Below, in pieces: positions 28,929-37,918 of a stretch of DNA of 64,000 bases. This DNA comes from Planotetraspora phitsanulokensis (GTDB lineage: Bacteria > Actinomycetota > Actinomycetes > Streptosporangiales > Streptosporangiaceae), in NCBI RefSeq assembly GCF_016863295.1, contig NZ_BOOP01000039.1:22813-86812 (forward strand), given 5' to 3'. Numbering within the stretch: the stretch's first letter is position 1; each line of letters opens with the position of its first letter. A program made the position numbers and the translations under genes. Below the pieces are notes generated by a model. The model saw only the letters and a program-made list of their open reading frames with translations, was not told the DNA's origin and made no database searches.

Positions 28929-30440
28929 GTGAGCACCGTGAGCACCGCACCAGCCCGCATCACCCACCTCGTCGGGGGCCGCCCGTGGGAGGGCGCCTCC
29001 GAGCGAACCGGCGACGTCTACAACCCCGCCACGGGAGCCGTCACCGGCCGCGTCGACCTCGCGTCCACCGGCCTCGTCAACGAGGTCGTCGCCGCCGCCG
29101 CGGCCGCGTGGCCGGTCTGGGCGAACACCTCCCTCGCCAAGCGCACGCAGGTGCTCTTCGCCTTCCGCCAGCTCCTCGACGAGCGCAAGCACGAGATCGC
29201 CGCGCTGATCACCGCCGAGCACGGCAAGGTCCTCGACGACGCGCTCGGCGAGGTCACGCGGGGGCTCGAGGTCGCCGAGTTCGCCTGCGGCATCCCGCAT
29301 CTGCTGAAGGGCGGGTTCAGCGAGAACGCCTCCACCAACGTGGACGTGTTCTCGATCCGCCAGCCGCTCGGCGTCGTAGGTGTGATCTCGCCGTTCAACT
29401 TCCCCGCCATGGTCCCGCTGTGGTTCATCCCGGTCGCCATCGCCTGCGGCAACGCGGTGATCCTCAAGCCCAGCGAGAAGGACCCCTCCGCGGCCGTCGC
29501 CGTGGCACGGCTGTGGACCGAGGCCGGCCTGCCCGACGGGATCATGAACGTCGTCCACGGCGACAAGGAGGCCGTCGACGCGCTGCTGACCAACCCCGAG
29601 GTCAAGGCGGTCTCGTTCGTCGGCTCCACCCCCATCGCCCGGTACGTCTACGAGACCGGGACCGCGAACGGCAAGCGGGTCCAGGCTCTCGGCGGAGCCA
29701 AGAACCACATGCTGGTCCTGCCCGACGCGGACCTCGACCTGGCCGCCGACGCCGCCGTCAACGCGGGCTTCGGCTCAGCCGGCGAGCGGTGCATGGCGAT
29801 CTCCGCCCTCGTCGCGGTCGAGGGCATCGCCGACGAGCTCGTGGCGAAGATCACGGATCGCATGCGCAAGCTGCGCACCGGCGACGGCACCCGCGGCTGC
29901 GACATGGGCCCGCTCGTCACCGCGGCCCACCGCGACAAGGTGAGCGGCTACGTCGAGGCCGGCGCCGCCGAGGGCGCGACCGTCGTCGTCGACGGCCGCG
30001 ACGGCGACTTCGACGGCGGCCCGGACGGCTTCTGGCTCGGCCCGACGCTTCTCGACAACGTCACCCCCGACATGTCCGTCTACCGCGACGAGATCTTCGG
30101 GCCGGTCCTGTCGGTCGTGCGGGTGCCGTCCTACGACGAGGGCCTGCGCCTCATCAACGCCAACCCGTACGGCAACGGCACGGCGATCTTCACCAACGAC
30201 GGCGGCGCGGCGCGGCGCTTCCAGCACGAGGTGGAGGTCGGCATGGTCGGCGTCAACGTGCCGATCCCGGTGCCGGTGTCCTACTACTCGTTCGGCGGGT
30301 GGAAGAACAGCCTCTTCGGCGACACCCACGCCCATGGCACCGAGGGCGTGCACTTCTTCACCCGCGGCAAGGTCGTCACCTCCCGCTGGCTCGACCCGAG
30401 CCACGGCGGGCTCAACCTGGGCTTCCCGCGCAACGACTGA
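28929..30440 (+). CDS. mmsA: CoA-acylating methylmalonate-semialdehyde dehydrogenase
   Basis: 503 residues from GTG 28929. RITHLVGGRPWEGASERTGDVYNPATG, then ISPFNFPAMVPLWFIPVAIACGNAVILKPSEKDPSA, SFVGSTPIARYVYE, and the nucleophile motif GSAGERCMAISALV with Cys288, where the MmsA/IolA subgroup has GERCMA. This enzyme converts malonate semialdehyde (or methylmalonate semialdehyde) to acetyl- or propionyl-CoA, the last step of inositol degradation. It completes the pathway in this cluster. A strong hairpin follows the stop. Confidence 0.95.
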   Translation: MSTVSTAPARITHLVGGRPWEGASERTGDVYNPATGAVTGRVDLASTGLVNEVVAAAAAAWPVWANTSLAKRTQVLFAFRQLLDERKHEIAALITAEHGKVLDDALGEVTRGLEVAEFACGIPHLLKGGFSENASTNVDVFSIRQPLGVVGVISPFNFPAMVPLWFIPVAIACGNAVILKPSEKDPSAAVAVARLWTEAGLPDGIMNVVHGDKEAVDALLTNPEVKAVSFVGSTPIARYVYETGTANGKRVQALGGAKNHMLVLPDADLDLAADAAVNAGFGSAGERCMAISALVAVEGIADELVAKITDRMRKLRTGDGTRGCDMGPLVTAAHRDKVSGYVEAGAAEGATVVVDGRDGDFDGGPDGFWLGPTLLDNVTPDMSVYRDEIFGPVLSVVRVPSYDEGLRLINANPYGNGTAIFTNDGGAARRFQHEVEVGMVGVNVPIPVPVSYYSFGGWKNSLFGDTHAHGTEGVHFFTRGKVVTSRWLDPSHGGLNLGFPRND

Positions 30441-30463
30441 GCATCCGCGAGCATGGGCGCCGT

Positions 30464-30504
30464 GCCGCGTGTCCTCGCCCCGCGCCGGGGCGAGGACACG
30501 CGGC
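30464..30504. terminator. Strong bidirectional terminator hairpin
   Basis: A perfect 19-bp stem (30464-30482 with 30486-30504) and a 3-base CGC loop, between the convergent mmsA and PhyH genes. The arms contain GTGTCCTCGCCCCG and its complement. Clearly the end of the inositol transcript and probably of the PhyH transcript as well. Confidence 0.9.
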
Positions 30505-30519
30505 CGTGCGCGGCCTGCC

Positions 30520-30574
30520 GCCGGTCAGCGGCTCAGCCTGGGCGGTCCTGGCGCCGGTCAGCGGCTCAGCCTGG
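30520..30574. repeat. Direct repeat of 22 bp duplicating the 3' end of the PhyH gene
   Basis: The same 22-base sequence (starting GCCGGTCAGCGGCTC) occurs at 30520-30541 and 30553-30574, 33 bases apart. The second copy includes the PhyH stop codon and last codons; the first lies beyond the gene. A tandem duplication, possibly still polymorphic. Confidence 0.85.
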
Positions 30575-31727
30575 CCGCGGCCTGGGCGGCGAGGCGCTCG
30601 GCCAGCCGTTCCGGGGACATGCCCGCGTCGAGCGCCTCCTCGACGAGCGCCGCCTGAGTGGGCGGGGCCATGCCGCCGATCGGCTGGTCACGATCGAGAT
30701 TGGTGGGGAACGAGTAGCCCTCGGCCGCGGCGGCCACCACGTTGGCCAGGGCGCGCCGGTCCCAGCCGCCCGCCTTGCGGGCGAGCAGTGCCGGATAGAC
30801 CGCGCCCACCACGCGCTCGCGGTCGACGGTCTCCATGGCCCGCCCGAACGCGGACGAGATCTGCAGCAGGTTGGCCATGCGCCTGATGTCCGCCGAGTGA
30901 TTCGACCCGGCGGCGTGGAACAGCGCCGGATTGAAGAAGACCGCGTCGCCCTTGCCCAGCGGCAGCTGGATGTGGTGGCCGGCGAAGTAGTCCTGGAACT
31001 CCTCCAGCCAGTAGGCGAGATAGCCGAGTCCATACTTCTGCGAGTGCGGCAGGTAGAGCGTCGGCCCCGACTCCACCGGCATGTCGCAGTGGGCGACCGC
31101 GCCCTGGAGGGTCAGGTAGGGCGACAGGTCGTGGACGTGCGAGGGATAGCGCGCCGAGGTCTCCGGCGACTGGAAGCCGAGGTGGTAGTCCCGGTGGACC
31201 GTCTGCCCCTCGCCTCCGGGGTTGACGACGTTGACCTGGGACGTGACCTGGTAGCCGGGCCCCAGCCACGCCGTGGACGCCAGGGCGACGGCGTCGTTCG
31301 CGTAGTAGTCGGCGAAGGCCTCGGGGTCGGCCACCGCGAGCTTCTCCAGCGCGTTCCACACCCGGTCGTTGGCGCCCGGCTTGGCGAAGTGGTCGCCGAC
31401 GGCGACGCCCGCCGCCCGCTGCTCCTCGATCATCCGCGTGAACGCCCCGGTGACCCGGTCGACGACCGCGGCCTCGAAGGCGCCCTCGACGACCACGATG
31501 CCGGGACCGGCCGACAGGGCACGGGCGATCTCCGCCTGCAGCGTGCGGCCGCCGTCGGCCTCTTCCGCCGCGGCCCGCAGGACGCCCGCGGCGTACACCG
31601 GGACCTCCTGCTCGACGTGGTCGGCATTCGGATGATCAGCGGGGTCGGTGCGGGTCTTGAGCACCTGGAGGAGATCTTCGAGGCGGGCGTCGGCGGTGCG
31701 CAACCAGCCCTGCGGAGCGTTGGCCAT
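30558..31727 (-). CDS. Phytanoyl-CoA dioxygenase (PhyH) family protein
   Basis: 389 residues from ATG 31727 with a perfect AGGAGG just upstream. A double-stranded beta-helix Fe(II)/2-oxoglutarate oxygenase: the HxD pair is H178/D180 in TVHRDYHLGF, and the distal His is H271 in FNPALFHAAGSNHSADIRRMANLL, with R282 or R283 as likely 2-oxoglutarate ligand. The N-terminal half is helical. Members hydroxylate diverse small molecules; the substrate is unknown, but its position beside the inositol operon and a divergent LacI regulator suggests a polyol- or sugar-linked compound (inference). Confidence 0.88.
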   Translation of the reverse strand: MANAPQGWLRTADARLEDLLQVLKTRTDPADHPNADHVEQEVPVYAAGVLRAAAEEADGGRTLQAEIARALSAGPGIVVVEGAFEAAVVDRVTGAFTRMIEEQRAAGVAVGDHFAKPGANDRVWNALEKLAVADPEAFADYYANDAVALASTAWLGPGYQVTSQVNVVNPGGEGQTVHRDYHLGFQSPETSARYPSHVHDLSPYLTLQGAVAHCDMPVESGPTLYLPHSQKYGLGYLAYWLEEFQDYFAGHHIQLPLGKGDAVFFNPALFHAAGSNHSADIRRMANLLQISSAFGRAMETVDRERVVGAVYPALLARKAGGWDRRALANVVAAAAEGYSFPTNLDRDQPIGGMAPPTQAALVEEALDAGMSPERLAERLAAQAAARLSR

Positions 31728-31841
31728 GGAATCCTCCTGTAGACGACGGGGCCGGGACCGTCTCCAGCATCTGGCGGGCCGGCGGCCCGTTCCACCGCCA
31801 TGGCGCCTCAAAAAGGCCTCACCGGCGCGCCGGGGCCTGGC

Positions 31842-32882
31842 ATGACGCGGGGCCATCGGATCGAGGACATCGCCGAGCAGGCGGGGCTGAGCAGGGCCAC
31901 CGTGGACCGCGTCCTGCACGGCAGGAGCAGCGTGAGCGCACGTGCCGTGCGGGCCGTCGAGCAGGCGCTTCTCGACCTCGACCGCCAGCAGAGCCAGCTG
32001 CGGCTCGGAGCCCGCACACTCATGCTCGACGTGGTCATGCAGGCGCCGGAGCGGTTCAGCAGCGCGGTCCGCGAGGCGCTCGAGGCGGAACTGCCCGGGG
32101 TCCGGCCGGCGGCCGTCCGGGCACGGTTCCACCTGCGCGAGTCCGGGGAGGCCGCCGGACTCGCCGACGCGCTCGACCACCTCGGGCGGCGCGGGCGCAC
32201 GTCGCACGGCGTGCTGCTCAAGGCACCCGACCATCCGGAGGTCGCGGGGGCCGTCCACCGCCTGCACGAGCGCGGTGTGCCGGTCGTGACGCTCGTGACC
32301 GACGTGCGCGACTGCCCGCGGGTCGCGTACGTCGGACTGGACAACGCGGCGGCGGGCACCACCGCGGCCTATCTCATGGCGCAGTGGACGCGCGGCGGCG
32401 CCGGCGCCGTCCTGGTGACGCTCAGCCGTTCGGTGTTCTTCGGGGAACGAGAGCGGGCCGAGGCCTTCGAGCGGGCCCTGGCCGAGCTCGCGCCGGGGCT
32501 GGCCGTCGTCGTGCTCACCGATGCCGACGGCCTGGACGAGGCGATGGGCGCCCTCGTCAGGGCCGCACTGGCCGAGCATCCCGCGGTGCGGGCCGTCTAT
32601 TCCGTGGGCGGCGGAAACCGGGCCATCGCCGACGAGCTGGCCCGGGCGGGCAGGACCTGCGAGGTCTTCCTCGGCCACGACCTCGACGGCCACAATCTGG
32701 AGCTGCTGCGGGCCGGCGTCCTCCACGCGGTGCTGCACCACGACCTGCGCGCGGACATGCGCGCCGCCCTGCGGCAGGTGCTCCGGCACCACCGGCTGCT
32801 GCCCGGGGCGCCGACGTCGGTGCCCGCGGGGGTCGAGGTGATCACCCCCTACAACGTCCCGGCGCGGTTGCGGCCCACGTGA
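31842..32882 (+). CDS. LacI-family transcriptional regulator
   Basis: 346 residues. The LacI helix-turn-helix TRGHRIEDIAEQAGLSRATVDRVLHGRSSVSARAVRAVEQAL is followed by a type 1 periplasmic-binding-like domain (LMLDVVMQAPERFSSAVREALEAELPGV ... VEVITPYNVP). ATG 31842 was chosen because it sets the HTH at the normal distance; ATG 31800 adds 14 residues lacking similarity. Divergent from the PhyH gene, which it likely controls. The TVDRVLHGR form is the one seen with sugar and polyol regulators. Confidence 0.9.
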   Translation: MTRGHRIEDIAEQAGLSRATVDRVLHGRSSVSARAVRAVEQALLDLDRQQSQLRLGARTLMLDVVMQAPERFSSAVREALEAELPGVRPAAVRARFHLRESGEAAGLADALDHLGRRGRTSHGVLLKAPDHPEVAGAVHRLHERGVPVVTLVTDVRDCPRVAYVGLDNAAAGTTAAYLMAQWTRGGAGAVLVTLSRSVFFGERERAEAFERALAELAPGLAVVVLTDADGLDEAMGALVRAALAEHPAVRAVYSVGGGNRAIADELARAGRTCEVFLGHDLDGHNLELLRAGVLHAVLHHDLRADMRAALRQVLRHHRLLPGAPTSVPAGVEVITPYNVPARLRPT

Positions 32883-32927
32883 CACCGGCCCGCGTGACCG
32901 GCGGGCGCCGGCCGCCGAGCACGGGCG

Positions 32928-33662
32928 TCAGCGCGCGACCAGGGCCAGCGCGGCGAGGACCGACGCGCCGAGCACGGCCTGTTCGAAGCGCGCCTGGCTG
33001 ATCCGCCGCGCCACGTGCAGGCCCGCCCAGCCGCCGATGACGACCAGCGGCGCCAGGGCGAGGGCGAGGGTCAGCGTCGCGGTGTGGAACAGCCCGAGGC
33101 TCGCGCTGAAGGGCACCTTGCAGACGTTCACGCCGAAGAAGAAGAACGCGCCCGTCCCGAGGAACCGCCGCTTCTCCACGCCCCGCGCGACGAGATACAG
33201 CGTCATGACCGAGCCCGCCGCATTAGCGATCATGGTCACGAATCCCGCTGCCAGGCCCGCCCCCAGCGCGGCCGGCCGCCCGGACGCGACTCCCCCGGTC
33301 GCCGGCGGGCGCCAGCGCAGCAACAGCTGGAGGAGGGCCATGATCACGAGCAGGACGCCGATGACGCGGCGCAGCAGGTCGTCGTCGACCACGGCGAGGA
33401 ACAGGGCGCCCAGGACGAGCCCGGGGAGCACGGCGGGGATCAGCCTGCGCAGCAGCGACCAGTCGCAGTCGCGGCGGTAGTGCCAGACCGCCATGACGTC
33501 CCCCACGAGCAGGACGAGCAGGATCGCCGCCGTCGACTCCCTGGCCGGCATCAGCCCGGCGAAGATGGCGACCGAGATGCTCGCCAGACCGCCGATCGCG
33601 GTCTTGGCGAATCCCACCAGGAGTGCCGCGACCCCGAACAGCACCATGACGGCCACGCTCAC
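32928..33662 (-). CDS. TauE/SafE-family membrane permease
   Basis: 244 residues with about eight membrane segments: VAVMVLFGVAALLVGFAKTAIGGLASISVAIFAGLMPARESTAAILLVLLVGDVMAVWHYRRD is the duplicated TauE/SafE signature, and LAAGFVTMIANAAGSVMTLYLVARG is the second repeat. Family members move organic or inorganic acids or sulfonates across the membrane. GTG 33662 overlaps the stop of the LacI gene (GTGA), so the two are coupled. It is therefore likely controlled with the Idh/isomerase pair, though transcribed on the opposite strand. Confidence 0.87.
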   Translation of the reverse strand: MSVAVMVLFGVAALLVGFAKTAIGGLASISVAIFAGLMPARESTAAILLVLLVGDVMAVWHYRRDCDWSLLRRLIPAVLPGLVLGALFLAVVDDDLLRRVIGVLLVIMALLQLLLRWRPPATGGVASGRPAALGAGLAAGFVTMIANAAGSVMTLYLVARGVEKRRFLGTGAFFFFGVNVCKVPFSASLGLFHTATLTLALALAPLVVIGGWAGLHVARRISQARFEQAVLGASVLAALALVAR

Positions 33663-34660
33663 CGGGGTGCTCCCGTGGTCGCCCGCACCACCAGGGCCGG
33701 CGCCACGACCACCGGACGCCCCGGCGGCTGTCCCCGGTCGAGACGGGAGGCGGCCCGCTCGATGGCGAGCCGACCCAGTGCGTCGGCGTCCTGCCTGATG
33801 GTCGTCAGGGCGATGTGGGCGTAGGACGCCGCCCGGATGTCGTCGAACCCGACGACCGACAACCCCTCGGGCACCTTCAGCCCGGCACGCCGTACCGCGT
33901 CGACGAGCCCGAGGGCGCAGCGGTCGTTGAAGGCGGTCACGGCCGTGGGCCTCTCCCCCGGCGGCAGGCTGAGGAGCACGCCCGCGGCACGGGCGCCGTC
34001 CTCCTCGGTGAGACCGCCCGGCAGGAGGGGCGTCGCCTCGAGGCCGAGCCGGCGCGCGGCGCTCCGGTAGCCCCGGCGACGCTGGGCGGCTCCGGGCGCC
34101 CGTCCCCCGTCCGCGTGGACGATGTGCCGGTGGCCGAGCCCGTGGAGGTGGGTCACCGCCTGGCGCAGTCCCTCCGCGTCGTCGGTGCGGACCACGTCGA
34201 CCCCCGTGGCGCGGACGTCGCGCAGCAGGCTCACGGTCGGCAACCGCGCCGCCAGCTCGGACAGGGCCGGGGACGGCAGCGCCGAACCGACCAGGACGAT
34301 CCCCTCGCACCGCTCCGCGAGCAGGGCGCGGACCGCCTCCTCCTCCGAACGGCGCGGGGTCACGCCGCTCAGGACCACCTCGTAGTCGGAGACGTCCGCC
34401 GCGGCGTACAGGCTGTCGACCAGGTCGCCGTGGAAGGCGTGGCCGACGCCGAACACGACGCCGAGCATCCGGGTGCGGGTCCTGCTCAGGCGACTGGCCC
34501 GCTGGTCCGGCTGGTACCCGAGGTCGGCGGCCGCGGCGAGCACCCGCTCGCGGGTGCGCTCCGAGGCGCCCGCCGTGCCCCGGAAGACGATGGAGACGAG
34601 CGCCCGGGAAACGCCCGCCCGTGCGGCGACGTCCTCCATGGTCGGGCGTTCGGCGCTCAT
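33659..34660 (-). CDS. LacI-family repressor of the adjacent Idh/isomerase operon
   Basis: 333 residues. HTH: PTMEDVAARAGVSRALVSIVFRGTAGASERTRERVLAAAADLGYQPDQRASRLSR, with the LacI hinge helix; sensor domain ends ALVVRATTG. The effector is probably a sugar or polyol. It is divergent from an Idh-isomerase operon, and two near-identical palindromes CTAGAGCGCTCTAG lie between, one at each promoter. The stop overlaps the TauE/SafE start. Confidence 0.93.
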   Translation of the reverse strand: MSAERPTMEDVAARAGVSRALVSIVFRGTAGASERTRERVLAAAADLGYQPDQRASRLSRTRTRMLGVVFGVGHAFHGDLVDSLYAAADVSDYEVVLSGVTPRRSEEEAVRALLAERCEGIVLVGSALPSPALSELAARLPTVSLLRDVRATGVDVVRTDDAEGLRQAVTHLHGLGHRHIVHADGGRAPGAAQRRRGYRSAARRLGLEATPLLPGGLTEEDGARAAGVLLSLPPGERPTAVTAFNDRCALGLVDAVRRAGLKVPEGLSVVGFDDIRAASYAHIALTTIRQDADALGRLAIERAASRLDRGQPPGRPVVVAPALVVRATTGAPR

Positions 34661-34674
34661 GGCGACAACTGTAT

Positions 34675-34748
34675 CTGGAGCGCTCTAGTCCCGCGCCCTT
34701 GACGAGACGCCGAGGCCGGCGCGATGCTCGTTACTAGAGCGCTCTAGT
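34675..34748. promoter_or_regulatory. Two LacI operators (CTAGAGCGCTCTAG) around a promoter
   Basis: Site 1, CTGGAGCGCTCTAG at 34675-34688, has one mismatch; site 2, ACTAGAGCGCTCTAGT at 34733-34748, is a perfect 16-bp palindrome. Their centres are 59 bp apart. TTGACG (34699-34704) and GATGCT (34723-34728), 18 bp apart, form a likely promoter for the Idh gene whose start region is covered by site 2. The CG-centred palindrome is the standard LacI-family site. Confidence 0.87.
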
Positions 34749-34760
34749 CGAGGAGTCGTC

Positions 34761-35810
34761 GTGCCCTTCCCCTCCCCTCTGCCCGAGCCCGTGCGCTTCG
34801 GGCTCATCGGCGCCGGCCGCATCGGCACCTTCCACGCGGCCACACTCGCCCGGCGCCTGCCGGAGGCCGAGCTGGTCGTCGTCGCCGACCCCGCGGACGG
34901 GGCCGCGGAGCGCCTCGCCGCGCCGCTCGGCGCAGCGGCCACGACCGATCCCGACGCGGTGCTGGCCGACGATCGCGTCGAGGCGGTGGTCATCGCCGCC
35001 TCCTCCACCGCGCACGCGGACCTGGTGATCAGGGCAGCCGCGGCGGGTAAGGCCGTGTTCTGCGAGAAGCCGATGGCGATGACCCTCGCCGAGGCCGACG
35101 CGGCGATCGCCGCCTGCGAGCGGGCGGGCGTCCCCCTGCAGGTCGGGTTCAACCGGCGGTTCGCCGCCGACTTCGCCGCGGCCAAGCGCATCATCGACGA
35201 GGGCGGCGTCGGCACGCCGCAGCTCCTGCGCTCGCTGACCCGCGATCCCGGCCTCGCGGATCCCGCCGCCGTCCCCCCATGGACGATCTTCACGCAGACC
35301 CTCATCCACGACTTCGACACCCTCAACTGGTTCAACACCGGCGCGACGGCCGTCGAAGTTAACGCCATGGCCGACGCCCTCGTCGCACCCGGCTTCAGGT
35401 CCGCCGGGCTTCTGGACACCGCGGTGGTGACCATCCGCTTCGGCAACGGCGCGCTCGCCACCGCGGAGGCGAGCTTCTCCGCGGCCTACGGCTATGACGT
35501 GCGCGGCGAGGTCTTCGGCTCCGCGGGGATGGTGACGGCCGGCACTCCTGCTCAGCCTGCCGTACGGCACTGGAGCGCCGCCGGCGTGGCGGGACCGACC
35601 GCGCGGGCGGACACCGAGCTGTTCCCCGACGCTTACGCCGCCGAGTTGGCCGCCTTCTGCCAGGCGGTGCGCCAGGGCACACCGGCCGTTGTCGGCGGGC
35701 ACGACGCCCGGGCCGCGTTGCGGATCGCACTGGCCTGCGTCGCGTCGGTCGAACGAGGCTCACCGGTCCGCGTCGGCGAGATCGACCCGTCCGCGGAGGC
35801 CGCCGTATGA
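34761..35810 (+). CDS. Gfo/Idh/MocA oxidoreductase (third inositol-dehydrogenase-like gene)
   Basis: 349 residues from GTG 34761, 12 bases after the operator. NAD motif FGLIGAGRIGTFHAATLA, catalytic CEKPMAM near residue 105, GFNRRFAADFAAAKRII, TQTLIHDFDTLNWF with the DxxxH-type pair, and SFSAAYGYDVRGEVFGSAGM, which is close to actinobacterial inositol 2-dehydrogenases. It overlaps a hydroxypyruvate-isomerase-like gene by ATGA and is under its own LacI repressor, separate from the main iol operon. Substrate may be another inositol isomer or a sugar acid. Confidence 0.9.
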   Translation: MPFPSPLPEPVRFGLIGAGRIGTFHAATLARRLPEAELVVVADPADGAAERLAAPLGAAATTDPDAVLADDRVEAVVIAASSTAHADLVIRAAAAGKAVFCEKPMAMTLAEADAAIAACERAGVPLQVGFNRRFAADFAAAKRIIDEGGVGTPQLLRSLTRDPGLADPAAVPPWTIFTQTLIHDFDTLNWFNTGATAVEVNAMADALVAPGFRSAGLLDTAVVTIRFGNGALATAEASFSAAYGYDVRGEVFGSAGMVTAGTPAQPAVRHWSAAGVAGPTARADTELFPDAYAAELAAFCQAVRQGTPAVVGGHDARAALRIALACVASVERGSPVRVGEIDPSAEAAV

Positions 35811-36625
35811 GCACGCGCGGAAGGCAGGGCCCCTTCGTCTTGGCGGTCTGCGCCGAGATGGTCTTCCTCGAGCTGCCCATGGCCGAGCGGGTCCGGCGGA
35901 TCACCGAGCTGGACTTCCAGGTCGAGATCTGGGACTGGACCCGGCATGACGTCGGCGCCCTGGCCGCGCTCCGCAAGGAGGGCGCCGTCTACTCCTCGAT
36001 GACCGGCTACGTTCGCGGGAGCCTCACCGACCCCGACGGCGCGGACGAACTGCTCGCGACCGCCGCGGAGTCGGTCGAGGTCGCACGGCGGCTCGGGATC
36101 CCCAGGCTCAACCTGCATGGGACCGGCCTGGACAGCGACGGCCTGCCGGTGGAGCCGGTCACGGAGGTGACCGGCGCGATGTGGGCGGCCGCGCGTCACA
36201 CGCTGGCCCGGATCGCCCGGCTCGGCGAGGCGCGCGGTGTCACCTTCGTACTCGAGAACCTGAACACCGCGGTCGACCATCCGGGCGTTCCCTTCGGCCG
36301 GGCGGAGGACTGCCTGGCGCTCGTGGAGTCGGTCGGCAGCGACCGCCTGCGGCTGATGCTCGACCTCTACCACGCCCAGATCGGGGAGGGGAACCTCATC
36401 GAGCTGTGCCGCCGGGCCCTGCCGTGGATCGGAGAGATCCAGGTGGCGGACGTGCCGGGACGTCGCGAGCCGGGCACCGGCGAGATCAACTACCCCGCCG
36501 TGGCGCGCGCGCTCGCCGGCATGGGCTTCGCCGGCACGATCGGCCTGGAGGGCTGGGCCTCCGGGGACGGCACGGCGGCCCTGCGCGCCTTCCGGAACGC
36601 GTTCACCGTCGAGCCCGCCCGCTGA
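35807..36625 (+). CDS. Hydroxypyruvate isomerase family TIM-barrel protein
   Basis: 272 residues. LPMAERVRRITELDFQVEIWDW, NLHGTGLD, TFVLENLNTAVDHPGVPF, LMLDLYHAQIGEGNLIELCRRALPWIGEIQVADVPGRREPGTGEINY: the last block is the Hyi signature with metal-binding Glu, Asp, His and the terminal Glu in IGLEGW. Hyi interconverts hydroxypyruvate and tartronate semialdehyde, but neighbours of sugar dehydrogenases in this family often act as ketose isomerases. Coupled to the Idh gene by ATGA. Confidence 0.88.
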   Translation: MSTRGRQGPFVLAVCAEMVFLELPMAERVRRITELDFQVEIWDWTRHDVGALAALRKEGAVYSSMTGYVRGSLTDPDGADELLATAAESVEVARRLGIPRLNLHGTGLDSDGLPVEPVTEVTGAMWAAARHTLARIARLGEARGVTFVLENLNTAVDHPGVPFGRAEDCLALVESVGSDRLRLMLDLYHAQIGEGNLIELCRRALPWIGEIQVADVPGRREPGTGEINYPAVARALAGMGFAGTIGLEGWASGDGTAALRAFRNAFTVEPAR

Positions 36626-36652
36626 GCATCGGTGCGGGGCGGGGCGGAGAGG

Positions 36653-37699
36653 TCACAACCATCCTCTCCGCTTGAACATCATGTAGAGCGCGCCGGAGGC
36701 CAGGGCCATGGCCACCACCGCCAGGGGGTAGCCGAGGGCCCAGTGCAACTCCGGCATGTGCTCGAAGTTCATGCCGTAGACGGTCCCGACAAGCGTGGGG
36801 GCGAAGAAGATCGCCGCCCAGGCGGAGATCTTCTTGATCTCCTCGTTCTGCGTGTAGCTGGCCTCGGTGAGGTGCTTGACCTCCTCGTTCTGCGCCTGGC
36901 CGATCAGCGCCGCCTTGATGGTGAGGGTGGTCTGGTAGAACTCGATGACCCCCTGGAGGTACTCCCGCTCGCCGTCGGCCACGCTGCGGATCCGTTCGAA
37001 CTGGCCGGCGATGTCGACCACGAGACGTTGCCCTCCCGGCGAGATGCGGGTGAGGTTGGCCATCCCCCCGTAGATCGCCGCGCTCAGCGCGGCCATGGTG
37101 CGCACGGCGAGCAGGCCGTGCCTAGCCCGGAACAGCTCATTGAGGAACTCCTCCGGCTCGCCGACCTGTCCGCCGGTGACCCGCTGTTCCAGCCGCCACA
37201 CGTCGCTGGTCACCGTCTCCACGTACTCCTCCTGGTTGCGCATCACCGCGGAGACGATCGCGTGGGACAGTTCGAAGGCCGAATCGGGGCGCAGCCGCCC
37301 GGCCTTGATCCGCGCGAGGACGGCCCGGGTCTCGCGCAGCGCGACCTCGGGGTCGACCGCCGGATTGACCGGGCCGTGGACGGTCACCAGATAGTTGCGG
37401 CCGATGAACTGGTCGATCTCGATGTAGTGCACATGGCCGCGCTCGCCTCGCTCGGGCTCGTGCAGGACGACGAACAGGTGGTCGAGGTAGGCGTGCATCT
37501 TGGGCACGCGGTTGCGCTCGACACAGTCCTTGATCGCCAGGGGGTGGAAGGCGAACACCTCCGACAACACTCGCGCGGCGTCCTTGTCGCAGCCGGGGAT
37601 GTCCACCCACACCAGGCCGTCCTGCCGGGCGAGCAGTGCCGGCAGTTCCCCGACGGAACGGTCCTCGATCCCGTCGTCGCTGATCAGGCGCACGTCCAT
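36653..37699 (-). CDS. CorA-family Mg2+/Co2+ transporter
   Basis: 348 residues from ATG 37699 with GGAGG upstream. A large cytoplasmic domain, then two C-terminal membrane helices: IKKISAWAAIFFAPTLVGTVYGMNFEHMPEL contains the family-defining YGMNF, followed by LGYPLAVVAMALASGALYMMFKRRGWL. CorA forms pentameric channels in the membrane. The charged MMFKRRGW tail matches the family. Convergent with the isomerase gene. Confidence 0.95.
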   Translation of the reverse strand: MDVRLISDDGIEDRSVGELPALLARQDGLVWVDIPGCDKDAARVLSEVFAFHPLAIKDCVERNRVPKMHAYLDHLFVVLHEPERGERGHVHYIEIDQFIGRNYLVTVHGPVNPAVDPEVALRETRAVLARIKAGRLRPDSAFELSHAIVSAVMRNQEEYVETVTSDVWRLEQRVTGGQVGEPEEFLNELFRARHGLLAVRTMAALSAAIYGGMANLTRISPGGQRLVVDIAGQFERIRSVADGEREYLQGVIEFYQTTLTIKAALIGQAQNEEVKHLTEASYTQNEEIKKISAWAAIFFAPTLVGTVYGMNFEHMPELHWALGYPLAVVAMALASGALYMMFKRRGWL

Positions 37700-37918
37700 T
37701 AGGCCTCCACCTCGAGCGCCCTCGCTGAGCCGGACCTCGGAGCCGTGTTGCCCCACTCACCCGATCCTGCCAGGACGGCTATCTCATATCGGGCGCAAGA
37801 CCCTCAAATCGGACCATAGGCGACTGCCGCGTCAACAGTGCGTAGCTATAAGGAGGGCGGCCGTCAGAATCGAATCAAGAACTCCGTGACAAACGCGGGA
37901 CCAGCTCATATTTGGTCC

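Noticed and set aside
32883..34310. 460-codon minus-strand frame spanning the LacI and TauE genes
   Set aside because: Its upstream half is a shadow of the LacI gene; the true TauE/SafE start is GTG 33662, which overlaps the LacI stop.
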